A DNA stretch of 64,000 nucleotides from Rahnella variigena (GCF_003610915.1 NZ_NSDJ01000001.1:1550001-1614000), one strand, 5' to 3'; positions 47,598 through 58,607 are shown, counted from the first letter of the stretch. Notes: a model not told the origin generated them from the sequence alone. A program made the numbers and translations.

Positions 47598-48053
47598 TTA
47601 GCCAGCCATCTGCTTTTCGCGGATTTCTGCCAGAGTCTTACAGTCGATACACAAATCAGCGGTAGGACGAGCTTCAAGACGGCGGATACCAATCTCAACG
47701 CCACAGGAATCACAATATCCGAAATCCTGGTCTTCCACTTTTTTCAGTGTTTTTTCAATCTTTTTAATCAGCTTACGTTCACGGTCACGGTTACGCAGTT
47801 CAAGGCTGAACTCTTCTTCCTGTGTTGCCCGGTCAGCCGGGTCAGGGAAGTTAGCTGCCTCTTCCTGCATGTGTGAAACGGTACGATCTACTTCATCCCT
47901 GAGCTGATTGCGCCATGCTTCAAGAATCTTTTTGAAGTGAGCCAGCTGAGCGTCGTTCATGTACTCTTCGCCCGGCTTCTCTTGATACGGCTGCACCCCA
48001 GCGATAGCGAGAATGCTCAAGGACGACGTCTTACGGGTTTGGCCTTCTTGCAT
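47598..48053 (-). CDS. dksA: RNA polymerase-binding transcription factor DksA
   Basis: The 151-residue protein is nearly identical to E. coli DksA. It acts with ppGpp in the secondary channel of RNA polymerase to control rRNA and amino-acid promoters. It has an N-terminal coiled coil with the acidic tip ([19 protein letters not shown]) and a four-cysteine zinc finger (CDSC...CIDC). ATG at 48053 ([19 protein letters not shown]) is preceded by GGAGAAG. Confidence 0.98.
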   Translation of the reverse strand: MQEGQTRKTSSLSILAIAGVQPYQEKPGEEYMNDAQLAHFKKILEAWRNQLRDEVDRTVSHMQEEAANFPDPADRATQEEEFSLELRNRDRERKLIKKIEKTLKKVEDQDFGYCDSCGVEIGIRRLEARPTADLCIDCKTLAEIREKQMAG

Positions 48054-48168
48054 GATGCTTCTCCTACATAACACGCACTATGTTCATCCGCTTTTTATGC
48101 CGCATATGACTGCAACATGCAGGCTTCGAACATTTCGATCCCCAACGGGGGAAAAAATCAGGCCGCTA

Positions 48169-48197
48169 TAAATAACAGAAGGCAACGAGGTTGGCAA
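48169..48197 (-). promoter_or_regulatory. probable dksA promoter
   Basis: On the minus strand, TTGCCA (plus 48192-48197) and TATTTA (plus 48169-48174) are separated by 17 bp, giving a leader of roughly 110 nt before the dksA ATG. Confidence 0.4.
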
Positions 48198-48297
48198 TTA
48201 TTCCTCGCAGGTGCTTGACAAGCCTGTGAGGAAAAGCGTATTCGCGACCTGTTTTTTATGCCGCCGACAGGTAATTACAGGGTTATCCGAACTCTTT

Positions 48298-49017
48298 TTA
48301 TTGACTGACTGATGTCGTCACCAGCGGTAATCTTTCTGTGAGGCGGATACCCTCCGCAGAAAGTTCGGCACCGTAGCACATCACCTCAACACCCTTGTTT
48401 TGAACATACGTCAGTAATTCGGTATAACGCGGATCAATATGGTGTGCTGCGGACACGCTTTCAATGCCTGAATGTAAAACAGCGAAGAAAAGTACCGCCC
48501 GCTGCCCCTGTTCTGCCATCGACTGTAACTCGCGTAAATGCTTCTGACCGCGCAGTGTGACTGCATCGGGAAAGAATCCCCGTCCCTCTTGCAGCAACGT
48601 GACAGATTTCACTTCAATATAGCAGTCAGGTTGATTTTCTGCCTGTAACATCAAGTCTATACGGCTATTTTCGGTGCCATATTTTACTTCTGATGTGAGT
48701 TTACTGTAACCGGATAATTCCGGTATGCGTTGCGCCATAATGGCTTCGCGTACCAGCTGATTGGCCCGCAGCGTATTGACGCAAATCCAGTGATTTTGCT
48801 GTGTTTCCGTCAGTTCCCAACTGTGCGGATATTTGCGTTTGAGATTGTCGGACGTGGAATACCAGACGGTGTCGCCGGGTGTCGCGCAACCGGTCATCGC
48901 GCCGGTGTTGGCGCAGTGCAGGGTCAGTTCGGTGCCATCGGGCGTGATCACGTCGGCGAGAAACCGTTTGTAACGTTTAATGAGAGTGGCAGATTGAAGC
49001 GCAGGCTCGAAATGCAT
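48298..49017 (-). CDS. sfsA: SfsA family protein (sugar fermentation stimulation)
   Basis: The 239-residue protein is close to E. coli SfsA ([51 protein letters not shown]). The fold is nuclease-like with DNA binding reported; its precise role is unsettled. ATG at 49017 has GGAAA upstream and the family N-terminus. It lies between dksA and thpR on the same strand. Confidence 0.95.
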   Translation of the reverse strand: MHFEPALQSATLIKRYKRFLADVITPDGTELTLHCANTGAMTGCATPGDTVWYSTSDNLKRKYPHSWELTETQQNHWICVNTLRANQLVREAIMAQRIPELSGYSKLTSEVKYGTENSRIDLMLQAENQPDCYIEVKSVTLLQEGRGFFPDAVTLRGQKHLRELQSMAEQGQRAVLFFAVLHSGIESVSAAHHIDPRYTELLTYVQNKGVEVMCYGAELSAEGIRLTERLPLVTTSVSQ

Positions 49018-49065
49018 GAGGGTTTCCGTGTGAAATACTCTGGTCAAAGAGAATGCTAAAAGAGA

Positions 49066-49608
49066 TCAGGTTTCCTGCATATCGCCCAGCGGCCAGGTTT
49101 GCAGGCAGTGGTAACGGGTGCGTCCCCGTTCAAACAGCGATTCGTACAAACTGAATTCGGTGGCATCCAGTTGCCAGCCAGGTGTGGCCGGAGGAATATT
49201 GACCGGGCGCGTCGCATTGCGGTACAGCGACACATGCGGGTGGAACGGCAGTGTACTCTGATGACAGCCGTTGCGCGCTGCGTGGGATCGCAATACGGAC
49301 GCCAGCTGCAACAATGCGTTGGGCGCGCGCCGGGTGCCAATCCATACCACGCCGGAACCCGGCCAGTGGCCGATATCATCCAGTATCAGGCTGAATTTTT
49401 GCCCCTGAATGCGTCCGGCGGCGCGGGTCAGCGCGGCTTCCTTGAGGGCGCTGACTTCACCGAGAAATGCCAGCGTAATATGCAGATTAGCGGCTGCGAC
49501 GGGGCGGCCGGTTTCCGCCGGAAAATTATCCGCACGCCACTTAATCACCTGCTTTTGCATTTTTGCAGGCAGGGATAAGGCGAAGAACAGGCGGCGTTCG
49601 GCAGACAT
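49066..49608 (-). CDS. thpR: RNA 2',3'-cyclic phosphodiesterase (2H family)
   Basis: The 180-residue two-His phosphoesterase has both catalytic HxTx-type motifs, NLHITLAFLG and FHPHVSLYR. It opens 2',3'-cyclic phosphates on RNA and was first known as the 2'-5' RNA ligase LigT. It is divergent from hrpB with an 84-bp gap, as in E. coli. Confidence 0.94.
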   Translation of the reverse strand: MSAERRLFFALSLPAKMQKQVIKWRADNFPAETGRPVAAANLHITLAFLGEVSALKEAALTRAAGRIQGQKFSLILDDIGHWPGSGVVWIGTRRAPNALLQLASVLRSHAARNGCHQSTLPFHPHVSLYRNATRPVNIPPATPGWQLDATEFSLYESLFERGRTRYHCLQTWPLGDMQET

Positions 49609-49692
49609 AGAAATTCCTGTTAAGACGAATCACGGCAACATGCCGGATGTGGGGCTAAATGCTACAATGCCCGCCGTTTAAAGTTAACTCTC

Positions 49693-52146
49693 ATGGTGAA
49701 TTCATTGCCTTCTTTGCCGGTCAGCGCCGTACTTGAACCGCTATTAGCCGCACTGCAGCAGGCGCCGCAGGTGCTTTTGCTTGCCCCGACCGGTGCCGGT
49801 AAATCGACCTGGCTGCCGTTGCAGTTGCTCAAACAGGCTAATTTGCCGGGCAAAATTCTGCTGCTCGAACCCCGTCGTCTGGCGGCAAAAAACGTCGCCT
49901 TCCGTCTGGCGCAACAGCTGGGTGAAACGCCGGGGCAGACCGTGGGTTATCGTATGCGCGCTGAAAGCAAAACCAGTGCCGCAACGCGCCTTGAAGTGGT
50001 GACTGAAGGTATTCTGACCCGCATGGTGCAGGCGGATCCTGAACTGACCGGCGTGTCGATGGTGATCCTCGATGAATTCCATGAGCGCAGTTTGCAGGCC
50101 GATCTGGCGCTGGCGTTATTACTCGATGTGCAGAATGCGCTGCGCGATGATTTAAAAATCCTGATTATGTCGGCGACGCTCGACAATCTGCGCCTGTCTT
50201 CTTTATTGCCGGATGCGCCGGTGATTGAATCCGCAGGCCGCAGTTTCCCGGTCGGGCGGCAGTATCTTTCCCTTGCCACGCACGAACGGCTGGACGAAGG
50301 CGTGGCGCGCGTGGTCAGCCGTCTGATGGGCGAAAATCACGGCTCGATGCTGCTGTTTTTACCGGGTGTTTCTGAAATTACCCGCGTGCAAAATCTGCTG
50401 AACGGCAGGCTGGCGGCGGATGTCGATCTCTGTCCGTTGTACGGCGCGTTGTCGCTGGAACAACAGCAAAAAGCCATTCAGCCCTCCTCCGCAGGACGCC
50501 GCAAAGTGGTGCTGGCGACCAATATTGCGGAAACCAGTCTGACCATCGAAGGTATCCGTCTGGTGGTGGACAGCGGTCTGGAGCGCAGCGCGCAGTTTGA
50601 TCCGCGCAGCGGCCTGACGCGGCTGGTGACGCAGCGCATCAGTCAGGCGTCGATGACTCAGCGCGCGGGGCGTGCCGGACGTCTTGAACCGGGATTGTGC
50701 TGGCATCTGTTCAGCAAAGAGCAGGCTGAACGCGCCAGTGCGCAGGCCGAAGCGGAAATTCTGCAAAGCGATCTGAGCAGTTTCTGGCTGGAGTTGTTGC
50801 AGTGGGGCTGTCAGGATCCGGCGCAACTTCAGTGGCTGGATAAGCCGCCTGTCGCCGCATTATCTGCTGCCAAAAATCTGTTACAGCAGCTCGGTGCCAC
50901 CGATGTGCAGGGAAAACTTACCGCCGCCGGACAACGTATGGCACAGCTTGGCTGTGAGCCACGGCTGGCGGCGATGCTGATTGCGGCTGCAACACAAAGT
51001 CCGGACGCACTGGCAACGGCAGCCTTACTGGCCGCCATCCTCGAAGAACCGCCACGCGGCGGATTACCGGATATCGATTACTGGTTCAGCCGCCCGCAGG
51101 GCAACTGGCAGCGGCGGGCGAAACAGCTGGCGCAGCGCACCGGTGCAAAAAGCGGTGAGCCGGATGCTTCCCTTGCTCCGTGGCTGCTGGCCCGCGCTTT
51201 CAGTGACCGTATCGCACAACGCCGCGGCGAAGATGGGCGCTATCTGCTGGCGAACGGACTGGGTGCGTCTTTGCCGCAGGATGACGGGTTAACCCGCGCG
51301 CCGTGGCTGGTCGCCCCGCAGTTATTACAGGGCAACAACAGCCCGGATGCCCGCATTCTGCTGGCTGTCTCGCTGGATATCACGCAACTTCCATCGCGCC
51401 TGCCCGATGTCGTTAAAGAACAGACGGCGGTGGAATGGGATGAAGAAAAAGGCACCCTGCGCGCCTGGCGACGCTGGCAGATTGGCCGGCTGGTGCTGAA
51501 AGCGAATCCGCTGGCGAAGCCGGATGACGAAGAACTGCAACAGGCACTGATCGACTGGATCCGCACACAGGGTTTGCAGGCGCTGAACTGGTCGGTGGCG
51601 GCAGAACAACTGCGGCTCCGGCTTCTGTGTGCCGCAAAATGGCTGCCTGAGGCCGGCTGGCCGGCTGCCGACGACCAGGCTTTGCTCGACGGTCTGGAAC
51701 GCTGGTTGCAGCCTTCTTTACAGGGCGTTCGCTCGTTAAAATCACTGCAACAGGTTGATTTGCATGATGCCTTATTAAGGTTGCTGGACTGGCAACAACG
51801 TCAGCGTCTTGACAATGCATTACCGACACATTACACCGTGCCGACTGGCAGTCGTCTGCCAATCCGTTATCATGCAGACCAGCCACCGGCACTTTCGGTG
51901 CGGATGCAGGAAATGTTCGGCGAGCAGCGCAGCCCGCAACTGGCGGAAGGCCGCGTTGCGGTGGTGCTTGAGTTATTGTCACCGGCACAGCGTCCGTTGC
52001 AGATAACAGCCGATCTGGCCGCTTTCTGGCAGGGATCATACCGCGACGTGCAAAAAGAAATGAAAGGGCGATATCCGAAACATCCGTGGCCGGACAATCC
52101 GGCGGAGGCGCTGCCTACGCGCCGGACGAAAAAACATGCGTCCTGA
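49693..52146 (+). CDS. hrpB: ATP-dependent helicase HrpB
   Basis: The 817-residue DEAH/RHA-type helicase has Walker A LLAPTGAGKSTWLP, motif II VILDEFHERS, motif III LIMSATLD, and motif VI (RISQASMTQRAGRAGRLEPG). The HrpB C-terminal domain (EMFGEQRSPQLAEGRVAVVLELLSPAQRPLQ) completes the family length. Its physiological role in Enterobacterales is unclear. Confidence 0.96.
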   Translation: MVNSLPSLPVSAVLEPLLAALQQAPQVLLLAPTGAGKSTWLPLQLLKQANLPGKILLLEPRRLAAKNVAFRLAQQLGETPGQTVGYRMRAESKTSAATRLEVVTEGILTRMVQADPELTGVSMVILDEFHERSLQADLALALLLDVQNALRDDLKILIMSATLDNLRLSSLLPDAPVIESAGRSFPVGRQYLSLATHERLDEGVARVVSRLMGENHGSMLLFLPGVSEITRVQNLLNGRLAADVDLCPLYGALSLEQQQKAIQPSSAGRRKVVLATNIAETSLTIEGIRLVVDSGLERSAQFDPRSGLTRLVTQRISQASMTQRAGRAGRLEPGLCWHLFSKEQAERASAQAEAEILQSDLSSFWLELLQWGCQDPAQLQWLDKPPVAALSAAKNLLQQLGATDVQGKLTAAGQRMAQLGCEPRLAAMLIAAATQSPDALATAALLAAILEEPPRGGLPDIDYWFSRPQGNWQRRAKQLAQRTGAKSGEPDASLAPWLLARAFSDRIAQRRGEDGRYLLANGLGASLPQDDGLTRAPWLVAPQLLQGNNSPDARILLAVSLDITQLPSRLPDVVKEQTAVEWDEEKGTLRAWRRWQIGRLVLKANPLAKPDDEELQQALIDWIRTQGLQALNWSVAAEQLRLRLLCAAKWLPEAGWPAADDQALLDGLERWLQPSLQGVRSLKSLQQVDLHDALLRLLDWQQRQRLDNALPTHYTVPTGSRLPIRYHADQPPALSVRMQEMFGEQRSPQLAEGRVAVVLELLSPAQRPLQITADLAAFWQGSYRDVQKEMKGRYPKHPWPDNPAEALPTRRTKKHAS

Positions 52147-52372
52147 TGTCTGTCTGAGCTTTTAAAAATTGTGCAGGAAAGGGGCGATTTTTCAGACATT
52201 TCTTCTGGGCGAAATCATGAGCGGGGCACAGAGTAAGCGCCTTGCGGCCTGAACTTCAGGCCATCAACAGTATCTTTTTGAAATACAGTGTTTTTTTGAA
52301 ATCAAAAATGAAAATGACTCAGCTAAGCAGAATCATTATGACGAACACAGCAGCACGTTGGGAGATTGACTG

Positions 52373-55006
52373 ATGTCTGGCGATGATCGCGAGCCGATTG
52401 GCCGTAAAGGTAAACCTGCCGGGCGGAAGCCTGCGCGGGCTCGTCCCGTTCGCCGTAGCCGCCGGGATGACGACTACGATGATTATGAAGAAGAAATCGA
52501 TGACGAGTATGAGGATGACGATGAGTACGAAGAAGAACAGGAATCGCGCATGAGCCGTAAAGCACCGCCGCGTAAAGCCAAAAAAGGCGGAAAAAAGAGT
52601 TTGAAGCGCCGTATTTTCTGGCTGTTAGTCAAACTGTTCATCGTTTTTCTTATTCTGCTCGGGATTTATGCGTTTTACCTCAACAAACAAATCCATGACC
52701 GCATTGATGGCGGTAAAGTCTGGCAGTTGCCTGCGGCGGTCTATGGTCGTCAGGTAAACCTTGAGCCGGACATGCAGATCAGCAAAGCTGAGATGGTCGG
52801 ATTGCTGGAAGGTACGCAGTATCGCGAAGTGACGCGTATCACCCGTCCGGGCGAATTTACGGTGCACGCGAATTACATCGATTTGCTGCGTCGTCCGTTT
52901 GATTTCCCGGAAGGTAAAGAAGGGCAGGTGAACGCCCGCCTGATGTTTGATGGCAGCAGCCTTGCAGAAATTAAAAATCTGGATAATCAGCGTGATTTCG
53001 GGCTGTTCCGCCTCGACCCGCGTCTGATCACCATGTTGCAGGCGTCGAATGCTAACGGCGAACAGCGTCTGTTCGTGCCGCGTTCCGGTTTCCCGGATTT
53101 GCTGGTCGATACTTTGCTGGCAACGGAAGACCGTCATTTCTATGAACACGATGGCATCAACTTCTATTCCATCGGCCGTGCGGTGCTGGCAAACCTGACC
53201 GCCGGTCATGCGGTGCAGGGCGGTTCTACGCTGACGCAGCAGCTGGTAAAAAACCTGTTCCTGACCAACGAACGTTCACTGAGCCGTAAAGCACGTGAAG
53301 CCATTATGGCGATCCTGCTGGACGCGGATTACAGCAAAGACCGCATTCTTGAGCTGTATCTGAACGAAGTGTATCTCGGCCAGAGCGGTTCCGATCAGAT
53401 CCGCGGTTTCCCGCTGGCGAGCCTGTATTACTTTGGTCGTCCGGTGAATGAACTGAGTCTGGACCAGCAGGCATTGCTGGTCGGCATGGTGAAAGGTGCG
53501 TCGCTGTATAACCCGTGGCGTAACCCGCAAATGGCGTTGCAGCGTCGTAATCTGGTGCTGCGTTTACTGGTTGATCAGAAAGTTATCGATCAGGAACTGT
53601 ATGACATGCTCAGCGCCCGTCCGCTTGGCGTGCAGCCGAAAGGCGGCGTGATTTCGCCTCAGCCTGCGTTTATGCAGATGGTGCGTCAGGAGCTTCAGGC
53701 CAAACTGGGCGATAAAGTTCAGGACATGTCAGGGGTGAAAATCTTCACCACGCTGGATCCTATTTCTCAGGATGCGGCGGAAAAAGCGGTCGAAGAAGGC
53801 ATTCCGTTATTGCGTAAGAAAAGCGGCCTGAATGACATCGAAACCGCGATGGTCATTGTTGACCGTTATACCGGCGAAGTACGGGCGATGGTCGGCGGCG
53901 CGGAAACGCAGTTCGCAGGCTTTAACCGTGCGATGCAGGCGCGTCGTCAGGTCGGTTCTCTGGCTAAACCGGCGACTTATCTGACCGCGCTTTCTCAGCC
54001 GGACAAATACCGTCTGAACACCATTCTGGCCGACCAGCCGCTGACGCTGAAACTGGCAAATGGTCAGACGTGGTCACCGAAAAACGATGACCATCAGTTC
54101 CGTGGTCAGGTTCTGCTGGTGGATGCGCTGGCGCGTTCCATGAACGTCCCGACGGTAAATCTGGGTATGGCGGTAGGGCTGGATAACATCACCCAAACGC
54201 TTATCAATCTGGGGATCCCGAAAGAATCCCTGAACCAGACGCCGTCGATGCTGCTTGGTGCGATTGCACTGACGCCGATGGAAGTCGCGCAGGAATATCA
54301 GACCATTGCCAGCGGCGGTAACAAAGCGCCACTGTCCGCGGTGCGCTCGGTGATTGCGGAAGACGGCACGGTGCTTTATCAGAGCTTCCCGCAGGCGGTT
54401 CGCGTGATCCCATCCCAGGCGGCGTATCTGACGCTGTATGCGATGCAGCAGGTTGTGCAGGAAGGGACCTCGCGCGCGCTGGCGAACAAGTTCCCGAAAC
54501 TGCATCTGGCAGCAAAAACCGGTACCTCGAACGAACTGCGTGACAGCTGGTTTGCGGGCATCGACGGCAATCAGGTCGCGATTACCTGGGTTGGCCGCGA
54601 TAACAACGGCCCGTCCAAACTGTGGGGTTCAACCGGTGCGCTGGTGCTGTACGGACGCTATCTGGAGAACGGCACACCGCAGCCTCTGGATCTGCAAATG
54701 CCGGAAGGCATCAGCACGATGAACATTGATGGCAGCGGTAACTTTGTCTGTGGCAACAACAGCGGCGGAATGCTGGGCGGCGGTGGCGCAACGCGTTCCA
54801 TTCCGGTCTGGACGGATTCGCCGGACGCCATGTGCCAGGCTTCTGTGACCGCTGTTCAGCAACAGCAGCAGCAACAACAGCAACAAATGCAGCAGCAACA
54901 ACAACAGCAATCCGGGCAACAACAACAGCCACAATCTCAGGATGAGAAGAAAGACAGCAACGGCGTTGCGGGCTGGATCAAGGATATGTTTGGCTCAGGC
55001 AACTAA
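52373..55006 (+). CDS. mrcB: bifunctional penicillin-binding protein 1B
   Basis: The 877-residue class A penicillin-binding protein polymerises and crosslinks peptidoglycan. It has an acidic/basic cytoplasmic tail, one membrane segment ([20 protein letters not shown]), a UB2H domain for LpoB, and a glycosyltransferase ([29 protein letters not shown]). The transpeptidase has GSLAKPATY (SxxK) and [14 protein letters not shown] (KTG). The C-terminus carries an unusual glutamine tract (about residues 829-856) before a short conserved-looking end (GWIKDMFG). Confidence 0.96.
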   Translation: MSGDDREPIGRKGKPAGRKPARARPVRRSRRDDDYDDYEEEIDDEYEDDDEYEEEQESRMSRKAPPRKAKKGGKKSLKRRIFWLLVKLFIVFLILLGIYAFYLNKQIHDRIDGGKVWQLPAAVYGRQVNLEPDMQISKAEMVGLLEGTQYREVTRITRPGEFTVHANYIDLLRRPFDFPEGKEGQVNARLMFDGSSLAEIKNLDNQRDFGLFRLDPRLITMLQASNANGEQRLFVPRSGFPDLLVDTLLATEDRHFYEHDGINFYSIGRAVLANLTAGHAVQGGSTLTQQLVKNLFLTNERSLSRKAREAIMAILLDADYSKDRILELYLNEVYLGQSGSDQIRGFPLASLYYFGRPVNELSLDQQALLVGMVKGASLYNPWRNPQMALQRRNLVLRLLVDQKVIDQELYDMLSARPLGVQPKGGVISPQPAFMQMVRQELQAKLGDKVQDMSGVKIFTTLDPISQDAAEKAVEEGIPLLRKKSGLNDIETAMVIVDRYTGEVRAMVGGAETQFAGFNRAMQARRQVGSLAKPATYLTALSQPDKYRLNTILADQPLTLKLANGQTWSPKNDDHQFRGQVLLVDALARSMNVPTVNLGMAVGLDNITQTLINLGIPKESLNQTPSMLLGAIALTPMEVAQEYQTIASGGNKAPLSAVRSVIAEDGTVLYQSFPQAVRVIPSQAAYLTLYAMQQVVQEGTSRALANKFPKLHLAAKTGTSNELRDSWFAGIDGNQVAITWVGRDNNGPSKLWGSTGALVLYGRYLENGTPQPLDLQMPEGISTMNIDGSGNFVCGNNSGGMLGGGGATRSIPVWTDSPDAMCQASVTAVQQQQQQQQQQMQQQQQQQSGQQQQPQSQDEKKDSNGVAGWIKDMFGSGN

Positions 55007-55073
55007 ATATCCGTCATCCTTCAAGCTGGCTCGGCGTTGGCTGCCTTAAATCAACCTGAATGATTTAGGATAT
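55007..55073. repeat. short ERIC-like intergenic palindrome after mrcB
   Basis: The element starts atatccgtcatcctt and ends tgatttaggatat, with terminal regions that are imperfect inverted repeats. Its ends resemble the 125-bp element at 57587-57711, of which it looks like an internally deleted form. Confidence 0.55.
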
Positions 55074-55085
55074 TGGATTAATTAC

Positions 55086-55118
55086 AAAAAAGGGTGCGAT
55101 GAAAATCGTGCCCTTTTT
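55086..55118 (+). terminator. mrcB intrinsic terminator
   Basis: aaaagggtgcgat pairs with atcgtgccctttt (two G-U pairs), with a short A-rich loop and a following T run. Confidence 0.82.
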
Positions 55119-55307
55119 AATTGTTATTCATAACGCAAATTAACCCGCCACGTTTTACATTTTCCGCAAACCCGTCACATTCATTCCCGTTTAATTTATA
55201 GGCGTTTTTACCCATGTTTAACATGGGGATATTTTTTATTCATTCAGACGATCTATATGTGAATTAGTGTTGCAGGCGGGCAAGCATTGCGCATAATATG
55301 CGACGGT

Positions 55308-55326
55308 CATAATAATAATTATCGTT
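55308..55326 (+). promoter_or_regulatory. probable Fur box upstream of fhuA
   Basis: cataataataattatcgtt matches about 13 of 19 positions of the Fur consensus built from GATAAT repeats. It lies 32 bases before the fhuA ATG. Iron repression of fhuA is established in relatives. Confidence 0.55.
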
Positions 55327-55358
55327 TACATTCCCATTTCCACTCCAGAGATTATGCA

Positions 55359-57587
55359 ATGGCTTCTCAACGCTCGCTTTCAAATTCTGTCCCAAAAGGC
55401 GCATTTAAGCGTCGGACGTTAGCTTTAACCATTACCGCAACACTGGGTACTGCCGCATTTTACGCCGGTGCCGCCACCACCGCGCCTGCGAAGGAAGATA
55501 CCATTAATGTGACGGCTTCTTCTGCTCCCGAAGCGGCACAGGAATCTGCATGGGGCCCTGCGGCGACCATCGCAGCAAAACATAGCGCTACCGGTACAAA
55601 AACCGATACGCCACTGGTGAAGACACCACAATCTGTTTCCGTGGTGACTCGCGAAGAAATGGACATGAAGCAACCGGTGACGGTGAAAGAAGCCCTGGGT
55701 TATACGCCGGGTGTCTTTGCCAGTCGCGGCAGTTCTAACACCATCGACGCCATGGCAATCCGCGGCTTCACCTCTGTTAACACCAACCAGTATCTCGACG
55801 GCATCAAACTTCAGGGCGATAACTATTCTGAAGTATCGATGGATCCGTACATGCTTGAGCGTGTCGAAGTACTGCGCGGGCCTTCTTCCGTTTTGTACGG
55901 TAAAAGCAATCCGGGCGGCGTTGTCAGTATGGTCAGTAAGCGCCCGACCACTGAACCGCTGAAAGAAGTGCAGTTTAAAATGGGTACAGACAACCTGTAC
56001 CAGACCGGATTTGATTTCAGCGATGCCATTGACGATGCAGGCGTGTATTCCTACCGTCTGACCGGTGTGGCGCGCAGTCAGGATGCGCAACAGGAAATGG
56101 CGAAAGAGAAACGCTATTCCATTGCCCCGTCTTTCTCATGGCGTCCTGATGATAAAACTGACTTTACCTTCCTGAGCAATTTCCAGAACGATCCGGATGC
56201 CGGTTACTACGGCTGGTTGCCGCGTGAAGGTACCGTGGTGCCGTATTACGACGCCAACGGTAAAGCACATAAACTCCCGACAGATTTCAACGAAGGTGAA
56301 GCGGGTAACCGCATGTCCCGCAACCAGAAAATGGTCGGTTACAGCTTCGCGCATCAGTTTGATGATACCTGGACGGTGCGTCAGAACCTGCGCTACACCA
56401 AACTCGATACCGAATATAAATCCGTTTACGGCTTCGGTTACCTCGGTAACGGCAACATTACGCGTAGCTATGTTCAGTCCAAAGAGAAGCTGGCGAACTT
56501 TGATGTCGATACACAGGCACAGGCCAAATTCGGCACCGGCGATATCGATCATACCGTGCTGGCTGGTGTTGATTACATGCGTATGCGTAACGATATTGAC
56601 GCAGACTATGGCAGTGCAAGTAACCTGAATCTGGCGAATCCGCAATACGGTAACGGCAACGTTTCCCTGTACTTCCCGTACGAAATCCTTAATCGTCAGG
56701 AACAAACCGGTCTGTATGTGCAGGATCAGGCGGAGTGGAACAAGTGGATCCTGACTGTTGGCGGTCGTTACGACTTCGCGAAAAGCTCAACCTTTACCCG
56801 CACGACCAACAGCGCGTCGCAGATCAACGATGAGCAGTTCACCTGGCGTGGCGGTCTGAACTACCTGTTCGACAACGGTATTTCTCCGTACTTCAGCTAC
56901 AGCGAATCCTTTGAACCGACCGCAGGCGCGACCAAAGAAGGGAAGCCATTCGATCCTTCAATGGGCAAACAGTACGAAGCCGGGATCAAATACATCCCGA
57001 ACGATCGTCCGATCAGCCTGACGGCAGCCGTATACCAGCTGACAAAAGACAAAAACCTGACGGCCAACCCTGCTGATGCCGCTTTTAGCGTTCAGTCTGG
57101 TGAAATACGTTCACGAGGTGTGGAACTCGAAGCCAAAGCCGCGGTTAACGCCAACATCAACGTGACGGCGTCTTACACCTACACCGATGCAAAATACACC
57201 CATGACACCAATTTCGAAGGCAAGCGTCCTGTTGAAGTACCGGCGAATATGGCGTCTCTGTGGGCGGATTATACCTTCCACGAAACTGCGCTCAGCGGCC
57301 TGACAGTCGGTTCCGGTGTGCGTTATGTCGGTGCCAGCTCAAGTTTCTACACGGCGAACGGCGTGAATGCATCCAGAGAGAATGAAGCGTTCAACGTTTC
57401 GTCCTATACGCTGGTAGATGCCACAGTGAAATACGATCTGGGTCGCTTCGGCCTGCCAGGTTCTTCCGTGGGTCTGAACATCAACAACTTGCTGGATCGC
57501 GAATATGTCGCCAGCTGCTACCGCGATTACGCCTGTTACTGGGGTTCAGATCGTCAGGTGGTTGCAACTGCCACATTCCGCTTCTGA
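55359..57587 (+). CDS. fhuA: ferrichrome outer-membrane receptor
   Basis: The 742-residue TonB-dependent receptor has a signal peptide (residues 1-about 37), a TonB box (EDTINVTA), and a plug domain (TPQSVSVVTREEMD, GFTSVNTNQYLDG, VEVLRGPSSVLYGKSNPGGVVSMVSKRP). A 22-strand barrel ends VVATATFRF. Two late cysteines (VASCYRDYACYWGS) are typical of FhuA-type siderophore receptors. ATG at 55359 starts the signal peptide (MASQRSLSNS). The transport genes fhuCDB follow downstream after a repeat element. Confidence 0.94.
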   Translation: MASQRSLSNSVPKGAFKRRTLALTITATLGTAAFYAGAATTAPAKEDTINVTASSAPEAAQESAWGPAATIAAKHSATGTKTDTPLVKTPQSVSVVTREEMDMKQPVTVKEALGYTPGVFASRGSSNTIDAMAIRGFTSVNTNQYLDGIKLQGDNYSEVSMDPYMLERVEVLRGPSSVLYGKSNPGGVVSMVSKRPTTEPLKEVQFKMGTDNLYQTGFDFSDAIDDAGVYSYRLTGVARSQDAQQEMAKEKRYSIAPSFSWRPDDKTDFTFLSNFQNDPDAGYYGWLPREGTVVPYYDANGKAHKLPTDFNEGEAGNRMSRNQKMVGYSFAHQFDDTWTVRQNLRYTKLDTEYKSVYGFGYLGNGNITRSYVQSKEKLANFDVDTQAQAKFGTGDIDHTVLAGVDYMRMRNDIDADYGSASNLNLANPQYGNGNVSLYFPYEILNRQEQTGLYVQDQAEWNKWILTVGGRYDFAKSSTFTRTTNSASQINDEQFTWRGGLNYLFDNGISPYFSYSESFEPTAGATKEGKPFDPSMGKQYEAGIKYIPNDRPISLTAAVYQLTKDKNLTANPADAAFSVQSGEIRSRGVELEAKAAVNANINVTASYTYTDAKYTHDTNFEGKRPVEVPANMASLWADYTFHETALSGLTVGSGVRYVGASSSFYTANGVNASRENEAFNVSSYTLVDATVKYDLGRFGLPGSSVGLNINNLLDREYVASCYRDYACYWGSDRQVVATATFRF

Positions 57588-57711
57588 TATCCGTCGTAAT
57601 TCAGGCCGCAGATGCGTTGACGGCGTTCGTTCACCCCGGTCACTTAGCTGACTAAGCTCCCGGGGATTCGCGAACTTGTCGCCTTCCTGCAAACTGAATT
57701 ATTCAGGGTAT
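57587..57711. repeat. ERIC-like 125-bp intergenic palindrome between fhuA and fhuC
   Basis: The element begins in the fhuA stop codon region (atatccgtcgtaattcagg) and ends cctgcaaactgaattattcagg followed by gtat. The ends are imperfect inverted repeats, and the centre holds its own palindrome (cttagctgactaag). Similar elements are common in Serratia, Yersinia and relatives. Confidence 0.7.
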
Positions 57712-57793
57712 CGTAGCAGTGACGTAGTCAAATCCGGGCACGCTGGTCGTGCCCGTTTCCTGTTCTCAACCAGATGTCGACGTAGAAAATCTT

Positions 57794-58606
57794 ATGCCTG
57801 ATAACAACGTACATCCGTCTTCCCCGCTGCCAGACAGCGTCTTTCGTCTGCAGGATGTGAGTTTTGCCGTCCCGGGCCGCACGCTTCTTGCGCCACTGTC
57901 GCTGACTTTCCCGCAAGGAAAAGTGTGCGGGCTGATTGGTCACAATGGCTCAGGGAAGTCGACGTTGTTAAAAATGCTGGGACGTCATCAGGCGGCGACA
58001 TCCGGAACGATTTACCTCAATGAAACGCCGCTGGCGCAGTGGGACAGCAAAGCTTTTGCGCGGCAGGTCGCATATTTGCCGCAGCAACTTCCGGCGGCAG
58101 AAGGCATGACCGTGCAGGAGCTGGTGGCGATTGGCCGCTATCCGTGGCACGGCGCGCTCGGGCGTTTCAAACATCACGATAAAGAAAAAGTCGAAGAAGC
58201 GATTTCGCTGGTGGGGCTGAAGCCCTTTGCACATCGTCTGGTCGACAGCCTGTCCGGCGGCGAACGTCAGCGCGCGTGGCTGGCGATGATGGTGGCGCAG
58301 GACAGCCGCTGCCTGCTGCTCGACGAACCGACTTCGGCGCTCGATATCGCCCATCAGAAAGACGTTCTGGCGTTGATCCAGCGCCTGAGCCGTGAAAAGG
58401 GCCTCACCGTGATTGCGGTACTGCATGACCTGAATATGGCAGCCCGCTATTGTGACCAGCTGATGGCGCTGCGTGGCGGCGAGATGATCGCTCAGGGTGA
58501 ACCTGAAGAAATGATGCGCGGTGACGTGCTCGAACAAATCTATGGCATTCCGATGGGCATTTTGCCGCATCCTGCGGGTGGCGCACCGGTGAGCTTTGTA
58601 TACTGA
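57794..58606 (+). CDS. fhuC: ferric hydroxamate ABC transporter ATPase
   Basis: The 270-residue ATPase has Walker A GLIGHNGSGKSTLLKML, signature DSLSGGERQRAWLAM and Walker B CLLLDEPTSALDIAH, collinear with E. coli FhuC to the ending GAPVSFVY. ATG at 57794 matches the family; the frame extends upstream to 57749 without homology. It energises FhuB. fhuD starts 2 bases after its stop. Confidence 0.96.
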   Translation: MPDNNVHPSSPLPDSVFRLQDVSFAVPGRTLLAPLSLTFPQGKVCGLIGHNGSGKSTLLKMLGRHQAATSGTIYLNETPLAQWDSKAFARQVAYLPQQLPAAEGMTVQELVAIGRYPWHGALGRFKHHDKEKVEEAISLVGLKPFAHRLVDSLSGGERQRAWLAMMVAQDSRCLLLDEPTSALDIAHQKDVLALIQRLSREKGLTVIAVLHDLNMAARYCDQLMALRGGEMIAQGEPEEMMRGDVLEQIYGIPMGILPHPAGGAPVSFVY

Positions 58607-58607
58607 T

